DNA of 64,000 nucleotides from Hyphococcus lacteus. GTDB taxonomy: Bacteria; Pseudomonadota; Alphaproteobacteria; Caulobacterales; Parvularculaceae. The stretch spans positions 124,001-188,000 of the forward strand of contig NZ_JBEHZE010000002.1 of NCBI RefSeq assembly GCF_041058985.1, given 5' to 3'. The notes below the pieces were generated by a model that saw nothing but the letters and a program-made list of their open reading frames with translations, was not told where the DNA came from and made no database searches. Below, piece after piece: positions 1 to 7,249 of the stretch. The position numbers were made by a program, and so were the translations under genes. The stretch's first letter is position 1. Each line of letters opens with the position of its first letter.

Positions 1-467
1 AGTTCATCTTTATTCCAACGGAAATTATTTTCCGCTCGCAAACAAACAGGCTTGACCACGCCGCCCAGCAATTCAATCGTTGGGCCATAACTTACGAATG
101 CCGGGGATTCGATAATTACCTCATCGCCAGGATCAATCAAAGCTGACAACCCGAGAACAAGAGCGTTCTTGCACCCTAGCGTCGCCTGTATTTCCGTTGC
201 TGGATCATAAGACAATGCGTTATCGCGTTTGAGTTTTTCCGAAACTGCTTCGCGATAGCTCGACATCCCGCGAGCAGGTGTTTGATGCGTATCACCCTCG
301 TCTAGTGCTTTTTTTACCGCATCACAAATCTCGGTATCCGTCGCTTCGGATGCGCGGCCGGCCGACATATCGACAACGTGGTGTCCTTGCTCTTTTAATT
401 GAGTTGCAATATCGGCAAACCTTACAGTTTGCGACGGCAAAAGTGCACGTGAGCGGTTCGATAACAC
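1..467 (-). CDS. PLP-dependent aminotransferase, class I/II (aspartate aminotransferase-like), 5' part only
   Basis: The minus strand reads from a GTG at 467 to the window edge without a stop, giving about 155 N-terminal residues. An AAAGGA ribosome binding site sits 6 nt before the GTG. The translation has the fold-type I layout: an N-terminal region around DMSAGRASEATD, the substrate-loop region HQTPARGMSSYREAV, then EIQATLGCKNALVLGLSAL followed by DPGDEVIIESPAFVSYGP, which matches the pattern of aspartate/aromatic aminotransferases. The PLP lysine lies beyond the window, so the substrate cannot be predicted. Such enzymes are cytoplasmic and move an amino group between an amino acid and a 2-oxo acid. 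A hairpin at 500-534 probably separates it from the receptor gene upstream. Confidence 0.85.
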   Translation of the reverse strand, partial: MLSNRSRALLPSQTVRFADIATQLKEQGHHVVDMSAGRASEATDTEICDAVKKALDEGDTHQTPARGMSSYREAVSEKLKRDNALSYDPATEIQATLGCKNALVLGLSALIDPGDEVIIESPAFVSYGPTIELLGGVVKPVCLRAENNFRWNKDE

Positions 468-499
468 TTGATATCCTTTGAACTGTTAGAATATTAAAT

Positions 500-534
500 G
501 GCTGTGACGGAATAACCTTTGTTCCATCACAGCC
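500..534 (-). terminator. Probable terminator after the TonB receptor gene
   Basis: A 13-bp stem (GGCTGTGACGGAA with TTCCATCACAGCC, one pair a wobble when read on the minus strand) encloses a 9-nt loop. It lies 12 nt past the stop of the receptor gene. On the minus strand the hairpin is followed by ATTTAATATTC, an AU-rich but not pure U tract, so this is a moderate call. Confidence 0.5.
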
Positions 535-546
535 AAATGCACATTT

Positions 547-3516
547 TTAGAAGCGCATTTTTACGCCGCCATAAAAGAAGCGACCGGTTAGATCATAGAG
601 CGTGTGATGGTTATCATCAGCATTGCCCACATTACCCGTTCCATAGAGCAATGGACCTTGATTGTTCGTGATATTGTTCACGCCGACATAAAGTTGCGTT
701 TCTTCACCACCGAACACACCCGGAATGTCATAACTCACCCGGAGATTATGCGTCAGTTCGCGATCAAGGAACAATCCGATTTTGTCATCGCAGTTGTTGA
801 ATTGTTCGCACGCCGTCAATCGCGTACGGCCATTATCATCATTCAACATCGAACCGACAAGCAGCGTTCTCCATGATGCTTTTAACGGACCATTCTGCCA
901 ACTCATCGCGAAGCGAGCAGTGAATTTTGGCGTACCCAACAAACCTAGCTCATCATCAACAAACGTTGTCGTTGTTCCTGGTACTGGTGCCTCTTCTTCA
1001 AATTGAAGAACACGTGAAAGCGTACCTGTGAAACTAACGTCACCCGGCACAGCGTTCAGCAGCGGAGCACCAGTGTCCGAGGGCGTGAACCGATATGCAA
1101 CCGTTGCATCAATCCCTTTTGTGCGCAGTTGATTGATGTTTAGCGAGGTCTCGCGAACTTCTTGTAATTGGCCAGTCACCGCATCACGAACCGGAATTGA
1201 ACAAGACGGTGTTCCGGAGAAATCGCCAGAGGTATAACAAATATCAAGAATATCATCGGCGGAAATTTCACTAATCGCGCCATCAATTTTGATACTGTAA
1301 TAATCCACCGCAACTTGAAGCCCCGGTATAAAGCTTGGAGTAAAGACACCACCGGCAGTAATCGTGTTCGCGGTTTCTTCAGAAAGCGCGCCATTGCCGA
1401 AGGTCGGTTGCTGAACCTGAACCATCGGATCAGTAAAGGACCCCAGTGCTGAAATCACGCCGGCAACGACCGGATCTTGACGGCAAGTATCATCAAACGC
1501 CCCGACGGATGATGCAGTTACACCATCACATGGATCAGGCAGTCCGCTTTGTGAACCAAGACCACGGCTGAAGAGTTCAATATTGTTTGGCGCTCGGTTG
1601 GCCTGGGCAAAGACGCCACGGAAGACGACACCATCAACTGGTTGCCACGAACCGCCACCTTTAAAGCTGACAACGGAACCCACTGTTGAATAGTCACTTA
1701 GGCGGACGGCCCCTTCGATTGAAAGACTTTTTGCAAATGGCGCATCTGCCAACAACGGAATTACGACTTCTGCAAAGCCCTCATGTACGGACTGCTCACC
1801 ATCTTGATTGACTTGCTGCGTAACCGTACCGCCACCTGAAGTGGAAATTGGGTCCCACCGTGTACGACTGCGCTCTTTTCTAAAGTCATACCCAGCGGCA
1901 ACACTTACGGGGCCAGCCCATAACTCAAACGGCGTACCCGTTATCCACGCACTCGATGTTGTTGTGCGGTTCCGTGCGCGAAGCTGATCTCGCAAGATAA
2001 GCCAATCGGCCTGCTCTTGCGTGACTGACCCGAGCATAAATGGGTTGAGCGGAACACAACCGGCATTGCGCGCGAATTCATTAGCGCATTGCAGACCTAA
2101 ACTTGGGTTTCCGGCATCAACATATTCCGCATTGATTGCATTTTGGTAATTTGGAATTACGAGATCGCCACCACGGCTCTGTGAACGGCGAAACTCTCCG
2201 TATCCAAAGTTTACTTCATAAGACCAGTCGTCAGATAAGTCGCCTTTGAACCCAGCCCACATACGCAACGTATCATTCTCTGCCTCACGATAGCGATTAC
2301 CAAACTCGCTCCAGCGACGGCGGAAAAAGACGTCGTCATTTCCTAACTCAACCGCGTCATCGAAAATTTCCTGTGGAACAAACGGGTGTGGCGTAACACC
2401 ATCTGCTAGGAATATTGGAAAGTCCGCGCCCAACCGAGAGCTATTCGCGGTGTCAGGTGATCGTTCGGATTTCGTTGAAATGGTTGAATATTGCGCGCTA
2501 GCGAAAAATGTTACCTTATCGGTCAGATCGTAATTGACTTTACCAGCCATCAAGAACCGCTCGCGCGGAATAGACACCGTCTCAGGTCCGCGCTCGTCAA
2601 AGCCGTTTACTGAAGTACTATAATCCGGCGTAAGCGCGCCTGTACCGCCATTATCAAAGAACCAATAGCTTGTGTCTTCGTCAGGGTTTAGCAAATCACC
2701 ACTATTGCCACCAAACAAACCACCTGGAATGTTACTGCTTAGGCGCGGCCTTAGCTCATCCGGATCACCATTTCGATTTTCGACGAGACCCAAATTATAA
2801 AGCGTTTTGTCGCGCTGACGCCCGTAAATCGGCTGTTCTTTATCATACTCGAACGAAAACATTACGTTTCCGCGGTCATCGGCAAAGTTGGAACCACCCG
2901 CGATCGTTATTCCGTACTCAGTGTTTCCACCTTCCTGCGACGTCCCAACACGGCTTTCAAAAGAAAGGCCTTCAAAATCATCCCGTAGAATGACGTTAAT
3001 GACACCGGTTACCGCGTCTGAACCATAGACCGCAGAAGCGCCACCGGTAATAACTTCCACACGCTCAACAAATGCACTTGGAATTGTCGAGAAACTAACC
3101 GTGCTACCGGAAGAAGAATTACCAACGGTACGCCGACCATCAATCAATGTCAGCGTTCGCTCCGCCCCGAGGTTACGGAGTGAAACCGTAGAAATACCAC
3201 TATCTTGCGTACTGGATTGCGAATTTTCAGATGTGATCCCCGCGGATACAGCCGGAAGCTCGACGATCGCCTCCCCTAACTCATTCGCACCGGTAATTTC
3301 TAGTTGCGCCGCATCGAGTGTTTGCGCCGGAACCGGAAGCGAAAATTCCGTTCGCTTAATTCGCGTACCGGTGACCACAACCGTGTCACTCTGGGCGGCG
3401 TCATCCGCGCTTTGGGCCATTGCTGACAACGGTGCCATCCCGCTGACAGCAACGACCGCAACGATCGCGGACGAATTCAAAAAAAACGATTGAGCCCGCC
3501 TTTTGGTTAGAAACAT
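547..3516 (-). CDS. TonB-dependent outer-membrane receptor
   Basis: A 989-residue receptor of the large alphaproteobacterial type, predicted to bind a substrate at the outer membrane and import it using TonB/ExbBD energy. I chose the ATG at 3516 over an in-frame start at 3612, because AGAGGGG lies 7 nt before it and a signal peptide follows (basic MFLTKRR, hydrophobic stretch, cleavage near AMA-Q, about residue 34). A TonB-box-like segment DTVVVTG comes next. The plug domain includes SLRNLGAERTLTLIDGRR and VEVITGGASAVYGSDAVTG. The long beta-barrel ends in an aromatic residue (GGVKMRF). The substrate cannot be read from the sequence. A TetR regulator is divergent from it, and two inverted-repeat operators lie just upstream, so the receptor is probably repressed or induced by a ligand of that regulator. 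Confidence 0.95.
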   Translation of the reverse strand: MFLTKRRAQSFFLNSSAIVAVVAVSGMAPLSAMAQSADDAAQSDTVVVTGTRIKRTEFSLPVPAQTLDAAQLEITGANELGEAIVELPAVSAGITSENSQSSTQDSGISTVSLRNLGAERTLTLIDGRRTVGNSSSGSTVSFSTIPSAFVERVEVITGGASAVYGSDAVTGVINVILRDDFEGLSFESRVGTSQEGGNTEYGITIAGGSNFADDRGNVMFSFEYDKEQPIYGRQRDKTLYNLGLVENRNGDPDELRPRLSSNIPGGLFGGNSGDLLNPDEDTSYWFFDNGGTGALTPDYSTSVNGFDERGPETVSIPRERFLMAGKVNYDLTDKVTFFASAQYSTISTKSERSPDTANSSRLGADFPIFLADGVTPHPFVPQEIFDDAVELGNDDVFFRRRWSEFGNRYREAENDTLRMWAGFKGDLSDDWSYEVNFGYGEFRRSQSRGGDLVIPNYQNAINAEYVDAGNPSLGLQCANEFARNAGCVPLNPFMLGSVTQEQADWLILRDQLRARNRTTTSSAWITGTPFELWAGPVSVAAGYDFRKERSRTRWDPISTSGGGTVTQQVNQDGEQSVHEGFAEVVIPLLADAPFAKSLSIEGAVRLSDYSTVGSVVSFKGGGSWQPVDGVVFRGVFAQANRAPNNIELFSRGLGSQSGLPDPCDGVTASSVGAFDDTCRQDPVVAGVISALGSFTDPMVQVQQPTFGNGALSEETANTITAGGVFTPSFIPGLQVAVDYYSIKIDGAISEISADDILDICYTSGDFSGTPSCSIPVRDAVTGQLQEVRETSLNINQLRTKGIDATVAYRFTPSDTGAPLLNAVPGDVSFTGTLSRVLQFEEEAPVPGTTTTFVDDELGLLGTPKFTARFAMSWQNGPLKASWRTLLVGSMLNDDNGRTRLTACEQFNNCDDKIGLFLDRELTHNLRVSYDIPGVFGGEETQLYVGVNNITNNQGPLLYGTGNVGNADDNHHTLYDLTGRFFYGGVKMRF

Positions 3517-3605
3517 GCTAGTACCCCTCTTTGTTAATGCGCGATTTTCTGCTAATTTTCCACGCACAGCCTTGATAATCACCTGTCGCAAAATGCGCTT
3601 GTTTT

Positions 3606-3619
3606 TTGACACATGTCAA
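3606..3619. promoter_or_regulatory. Inverted-repeat operator 1 between TonB receptor and tetR
   Basis: TTGACA-CA-TGTCAA: perfect 6-bp half-sites around a 2-bp centre. It is the copy nearer the receptor gene. An identical pair of half-sites lies 21 bp away (centre to centre), which is two helical turns. The natural candidate binder is the adjacent TetR-family protein; this is inference. Confidence 0.75.
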
Positions 3620-3626
3620 CTTTTAA

Positions 3627-3640
3627 TTGACAGGTGTCAA
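3627..3640. promoter_or_regulatory. Inverted-repeat operator 2 between TonB receptor and tetR
   Basis: TTGACA-GG-TGTCAA: the same half-sites as at 3606-3619 with a different 2-bp centre. The TTGACA half-sites also resemble a sigma70 -35 element on either strand, so protein binding here could block both divergent promoters. Confidence 0.75.
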
Positions 3641-3707
3641 TTTTTAATAGTGTTGTGGGGGTATTGCACAGAGAACGAATTTCGAGAAAAAGGCGCTCAA
3701 CAAGGTT

Positions 3708-4361
3708 ATGGTTTCAAAGAAACATCGCCCGGGTAGAGGAATGAGACACGAACCGTCGCAAAAACGCAGCTCGAATAAGGTAGAGGAAATTCTAAAAGCT
3801 GCCGAAGAGCTGCTAATAGAACTTCCTATTGAAGAAATCACGACCACGATCATCGCTGAACGTGCTGGCGTCACCCGCACGTCAATGTATCATTTCTTCC
3901 CATCCAAACTCGATGTTTTTGATGCGTTAACGGAGCGGTATCACACAACACTGCGGCAAAAATTGCTTAGCTTTTTCGATCCGCGCACAAACGAAGAATA
4001 CCATCACGCATGGGCCGGGGTTTCTGGTGTCTACAAAGACTTTTTTGAAAAGACCCCCTCAGCTGCGATTTTGATCCTTGGCCGTAAAGGAGCAAAACAG
4101 GCCATTTTTGGGAATGACGAATCGGAAGAGCGCTTGGCCGAAGACATCGGCAACTTAATGGCCCGACATACAAACTTTACCGAAATCGCAAAAGGCAACC
4201 CGCCCGAACCGGACTTCTTTCAATTTGTAGTCAGAATAATGACGTCATTGTTTTCTGCTGGTGTTCGCAAGGATGGCAGAATATCCGAGCGGACCGAAGA
4301 AGAAGCACGGCGCGCAACTATTGCGTATATTGATGCAAGAGTGAACAGCGATTCAAGTTAG
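3708..4361 (+). CDS. TetR/AcrR-family transcriptional regulator
   Basis: 217 residues at the assigned start. The N-terminal DNA-binding region has the TetR layout: EEILKAAEELLIE, then the helix-turn-helix AERAGVTRTSMYHFFPSKL around residues 50-70. The C-terminal half is helical and would bind the effector, with no recognisable ligand motif. Start choice is uncertain: the ATG at 3708 has AAGG only 2 nt away, while the in-frame ATG at 3741 has AGAGGA directly before it. The gene is divergent from the TonB receptor and is the likely binder of the two operators at 3606-3640. It would then regulate itself and the receptor. Confidence 0.9.
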   Translation: MVSKKHRPGRGMRHEPSQKRSSNKVEEILKAAEELLIELPIEEITTTIIAERAGVTRTSMYHFFPSKLDVFDALTERYHTTLRQKLLSFFDPRTNEEYHHAWAGVSGVYKDFFEKTPSAAILILGRKGAKQAIFGNDESEERLAEDIGNLMARHTNFTEIAKGNPPEPDFFQFVVRIMTSLFSAGVRKDGRISERTEEEARRATIAYIDARVNSDSS

Positions 4362-4851
4362 AAAAAATACACTGAGGAAATTCGGCACCGGAAAAGCTAC
4401 AAGTTATATCGAACGACACACCAACTTTTGTACATTTTCCAACCTCAACAACCACCGAAAATTGAACATATCCAACTGCCTCTAATCGCCTCACGTAGTT
4501 CCAATAATTAAATTGAGTTCTACACAGATCCCCTCAAGCGCAGGCCCTTGTTACCCATTTGTGACCCAAAACAGCGAACTGACTTTTGATCATCGCCATG
4601 TTGGGGCCAATCAGCACACCAAAGAAAGCCAAATTGGGCGTTTGAATTTTACATGCGATCGTGTCGCGTATTGAGTTTGGTTGCGAGCTACAAGTTGCTT
4701 ACGGCAAATCATGGATATATTATGCACAAAATGGTACCATCAGCGGCGAAGGGGGCGCCAATTTGGTGCCAAAAAAAACAGTGTGCAGACAAGGCGTTAA
4801 GTTCACCCATGCACCAAAACGCCGTTTCCCTTTATCTTGCCGTTATCAAAT
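4362..4851. other. Stretch without a supported gene
   Basis: Only short open frames are present (for example 4661-4882 plus), with no recognisable product or convincing ribosome binding site. It contains an imperfect inverted repeat at 4754-4770 (GGCGCCA-ATT-TGGTGCC) followed by eight A residues. On the plus strand that is the wrong base for a terminator. The stretch sits between the tetR gene and the Rhs remnant and may be worn-down accessory DNA. Confidence 0.5.
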
Positions 4852-5016
4852 CTACGAATGCCTGCAGCTTTCCGCTTCGTAATTCCATGCACCGCCAGAA
4901 TCCAAGCATCTGTCAATAGCTAGTTGTGTTTGCGCCCTAGGGAGTGCGACTAACGCAACAAATGCAACGATAACAACCAATATGGCCAACCAAATTACTG
5001 GCTGAATATTCTTCAT
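4852..5016 (-). CDS. Small membrane-anchored protein downstream of the Rhs tail (possible immunity-type protein)
   Basis: 54 residues. A strong GGAGGG ribosome binding site lies 5 nt before the ATG. Residues 7-26 form one hydrophobic segment (IWLAILVVIVAFVALVAL), which is either a membrane anchor or an uncleaved signal. The short outer part contains two cysteines in the order RCLDSGGAWNYEAESC (C37 and C51). From memory, small ORFs with a CLDxGGxWNYE-like tail often follow Rhs/YD-repeat toxin tails, which makes an immunity-type or companion role plausible; I could not test this. It overlaps the end of the Rhs tail frame (4937-5419). Confidence 0.6.
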   Translation of the reverse strand: MKNIQPVIWLAILVVIVAFVALVALPRAQTQLAIDRCLDSGGAWNYEAESCRHS

Positions 5017-5742
5017 CTAAACCCTCCGGTCTGTATTCGTCGCACGTTGCTCGACAAGACTGCTCAGGATTTTCTTTTGCTCCTTCGCGGCCCGTTCTGT
5101 TTGCTTCCTGATCTGCTGCTGAGTCTTCTGCCGTGCCACCCCTTTGCTGATCTGTTGCTTCTCTCGCATCGCTGATGGCTTCTGCAGATGCCTCCCCACT
5201 AGGACCTCGCTTCGTCGCTTCGCAATTTGCTTTACAATGAAAATACTTATCCGCGCCGATAGTATTTGCGTCGCGCATATCATCATAATTTCTTTTGAAA
5301 TCTCGGGCCGCGCCAACCGTAGAATCCTGGCCCGGACAATCTGAATCTTGTTCAGAATTATCTGTTTCGACAGATTCCCATCTTGGTTGCCACACGTTGC
5401 CGTATCTTTGGTGACGCATTCAAGTCCTGTTGGATCGGTATGATTCACCGGATCATTCCCGACATAAGCATAGAGGTTCACCTGGTCCTCATAGCCGATG
5501 GGGTCTGGCTGGAGGAACCTCCCTGTTTCCGGATCGTAATATCGGGCTTTATAATAATACAAGCCCGTCTCGGGGTCGAGCTTTTGACCCGTGAACCGAA
5601 ACGGAAAACCCGAGGATGACCCACCCGCAACGCCATAGGGGCTATAGGTGAAGGTCTCCATCACCGCGCCCGTATCATCGCTGACCGCAATCACCGAGCC
5701 CAGACGATCCTGATGGGCCCAGACCTCGCTATCAGCAGCGGT
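4937..5742 (-). pseudogene. Rhs/YD-repeat protein remnant: C-terminal core plus frameshifted tail
   Basis: Reading begins after an in-frame TGA at 5743-5745 and gives DSEVWAHQDRLGSVIAVSDD, then the Rhs core hallmark RYYDPETGRFLQPDPIGY and NLYAYVGNDPVNHTDPTGLE. Full Rhs proteins usually exceed 1,000 residues, so nearly all the repeat region is missing. Just after the core (around 5355-5375) the frame breaks. The original frame runs on as an unconvincing basic stretch to 5017, whereas the neighbouring frame carries a cysteine-containing tail (KYFHCKANCEATKRGPSG, ISDAREATDQ, EYRPEGLDEEY) of the kind I recall in Rhs-associated tails. A single-base indel would join the two. It directly abuts the 3' end of tRNA-Thr and is followed by a small membrane ORF. 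It is most likely a decayed toxin or polymorphic-surface-protein end; a sequencing error at the frameshift cannot be excluded. Confidence 0.8.
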
Positions 5743-5758
5743 TCAATTTTCAAGAAAG

Positions 5759-5834
5759 TGGTGCCCCCACACGGACTCGAACCGCGGACCTACTGATTAC
5801 AAATCAGTTGCTCTACCAGCTGAGCTATAGGGGC
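5759..5834 (-). tRNA. tRNA-Thr (anticodon TGT)
   Basis: A 76-nt cloverleaf on the minus strand: acceptor GCCCCTA pairs with TGGGGGC, the D arm contains AGCTCAGCTGGTAGAGC, and anticodon stem ACTGA/TCAGT encloses loop TTTGTAA, giving anticodon TGT. The T arm holds GGTTCGAGTCC. The terminal CCA is encoded. The Rhs remnant begins 16 nt beyond its 3' end, an arrangement typical of sites used by integrating elements. Confidence 0.95.
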
Positions 5835-5916
5835 GCGGGCGCTTCGATAGAGGATTGCGCGGCGTCTGACTAGAGGGTTATACGAAGTTCTATAAAAAAA
5901 AGGAGCGAACCCACCC

Positions 5917-6339
5917 ATGAAGAAGTATTTATGCCTTTTTGCCCTTCTCGCCATCGCTAGTTGCGGCGAAAATGCCGATACAAACACCGGATCGTCACAA
6001 TCAGTGGCCAGCACAGAGGCCACAGTGCCCCAAACACCGGAAGAGCGCGGACGCAAGCTTTTTAATGAATGTGCCGTGTGTCACTCGGTCCGTGCCGGTG
6101 ATTCGCACCGTGTTGGTCCAAATCTTCATGGGATTGCCGGAGGGGAAGCCGGTAAGGCTGAGGGCTTTGCTTATTCAAAGGCGATGGCGGACAGCGACAT
6201 CGTCTGGGATGATGCATCACTTGAGGCATTCATTGAGAACCCACAAGCTTTTCTGAAGGGGAACCGAATGGCTTATGTGGGCCAACGCGATGAAGCCAAA
6301 CGGGCCGACATCATCGCCTATTTGAAGTCCCTAAAATAA
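5917..6339 (+). CDS. Class I c-type cytochrome, predicted lipoprotein
   Basis: 140 residues. The N-terminus is a lipoprotein signal peptide with lipobox ending IASC (Cys16). A disordered Ser/Thr linker leads to a single haem-c domain with CAVCH (Cys52, Cys55, His56) and the family's GPNLHGI motif. A downstream methionine in NRMAYVG is the likely sixth haem ligand. It resembles membrane-anchored relatives of mitochondrial cytochrome c that carry electrons in the periplasm, for instance to cytochrome oxidase. An AGGAG lies 11 nt before the ATG, rather far. No oxidase genes are nearby, so the partner is unknown. Confidence 0.92.
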   Translation: MKKYLCLFALLAIASCGENADTNTGSSQSVASTEATVPQTPEERGRKLFNECAVCHSVRAGDSHRVGPNLHGIAGGEAGKAEGFAYSKAMADSDIVWDDASLEAFIENPQAFLKGNRMAYVGQRDEAKRADIIAYLKSLK

Positions 6340-6345
6340 ATCTAC

Positions 6346-7179
6346 CTAAATATCAAAGCCGGGATTCTCGCGATTAAGTTTTCTGATGAGTCCCGGCCAC
6401 GCAAGGTTATCCCCGATGCCCGGCACAAATGCTGGGGCACCTTGCTGCTGAACCTTCGCCCCCATGGCTGGGGGCTCTTCAAGGGGTTCTTTAGTGTCGG
6501 ACTGCGCCAGAATTTGTGCGCGGCAAGCCTGTTCCAAAAAATACATCCGCAAAAATGCAGTCGCGCAATTTGCGCCCACAGTCAGCGTGCCGTGATTGCG
6601 CAAGATCAAAAATCCGTGGTTGCCCATATCTGCGACGATACGTTCGCGCTCGTCATGATCAGTCGCGATACCTTCGTAACCATGATAGGCCACATCATCA
6701 TGAACAATCATTGCAAATTGTGTATAGCGCTTTAAGCCGCCCTGCTGCGCAGACACAGCCACCCCATAGGGGGTATGCAGATGAAGTACGGCGTGAGCAT
6801 CCTGGCGCGACATATGGAGGGCCGAATGGATTGTAAAACCCGCAGGATTAGAGAAATACGGCGTCTCCCCCACGACTTGACCATCGACATCGACTTTTAC
6901 CAAAGAGGTCGCCGTCATCTCGTCAAAAAAGACACCATAAGGATTGATCAAAAAGCGTTCTTTGCCACCCTCATCCGGACAGCGAACAGAAATATGAGTA
7001 AAGATCATATCATCCCACCCATAAAGCGCCGCCAACCGATACGTCGCCGCTAACTCGCACCGCAAGCGCCATTCCTCTTCGCTGACCTTGCCCTTTAGCG
7101 AAGGAAGGCTTTGCGGGTCAGGAACACTAAACCCCATTGTTTGACCTACTGCCTCTGCTCGTTCGGCTTGCGCATTCAT
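6346..7179 (-). CDS. Class II aldolase/adducin-family protein
   Basis: 277 residues. The metal-binding histidines of the family are visible in HLHTP (two histidines) and in LRNHGTL. The N-terminal region FTHISVRCP and the segment INPYGVFFDEMTATSLVKVD match the substrate and phosphate-binding part of the fold. Relatives cleave or epimerise sugar phosphates (fuculose- or ribulose-phosphate type), but many alphaproteobacterial members of this subgroup have no assigned substrate. It is convergent with the cytochrome gene and separated from egtB by about 70 nt on the same strand, so a shared transcript is possible. The C-terminal 30 residues after the domain are variable. Confidence 0.88.
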   Translation of the reverse strand: MNAQAERAEAVGQTMGFSVPDPQSLPSLKGKVSEEEWRLRCELAATYRLAALYGWDDMIFTHISVRCPDEGGKERFLINPYGVFFDEMTATSLVKVDVDGQVVGETPYFSNPAGFTIHSALHMSRQDAHAVLHLHTPYGVAVSAQQGGLKRYTQFAMIVHDDVAYHGYEGIATDHDERERIVADMGNHGFLILRNHGTLTVGANCATAFLRMYFLEQACRAQILAQSDTKEPLEEPPAMGAKVQQQGAPAFVPGIGDNLAWPGLIRKLNRENPGFDI

Positions 7180-7249
7180 AACCGGTTCTCCTTCGACGAC
7201 TAAATGAATTGCTCGTGAGGATAACCGCCAGCCAGCAATATTGCATGCA

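Noticed and set aside
4754..4770. Inverted repeat GGCGCCA-ATT-TGGTGCC followed by eight A residues, considered as a terminator.
   Set aside because: On the plus strand it is followed by A, not T, and on the minus strand the T tract precedes the stem, so neither orientation is an intrinsic terminator.
4661..4882. 73-residue open frame on the plus strand beside the Rhs remnant.
   Set aside because: GTG start without a good ribosome binding site, no recognisable family, and overlap with the better-supported small ORF on the other strand.
4362..5758. A direct repeat of the tRNA-Thr 3' end as an att site.
   Set aside because: I did not find a copy of the tRNA 3' end in the stretch between the tetR gene and the tRNA, so an element boundary is only inferred from position.
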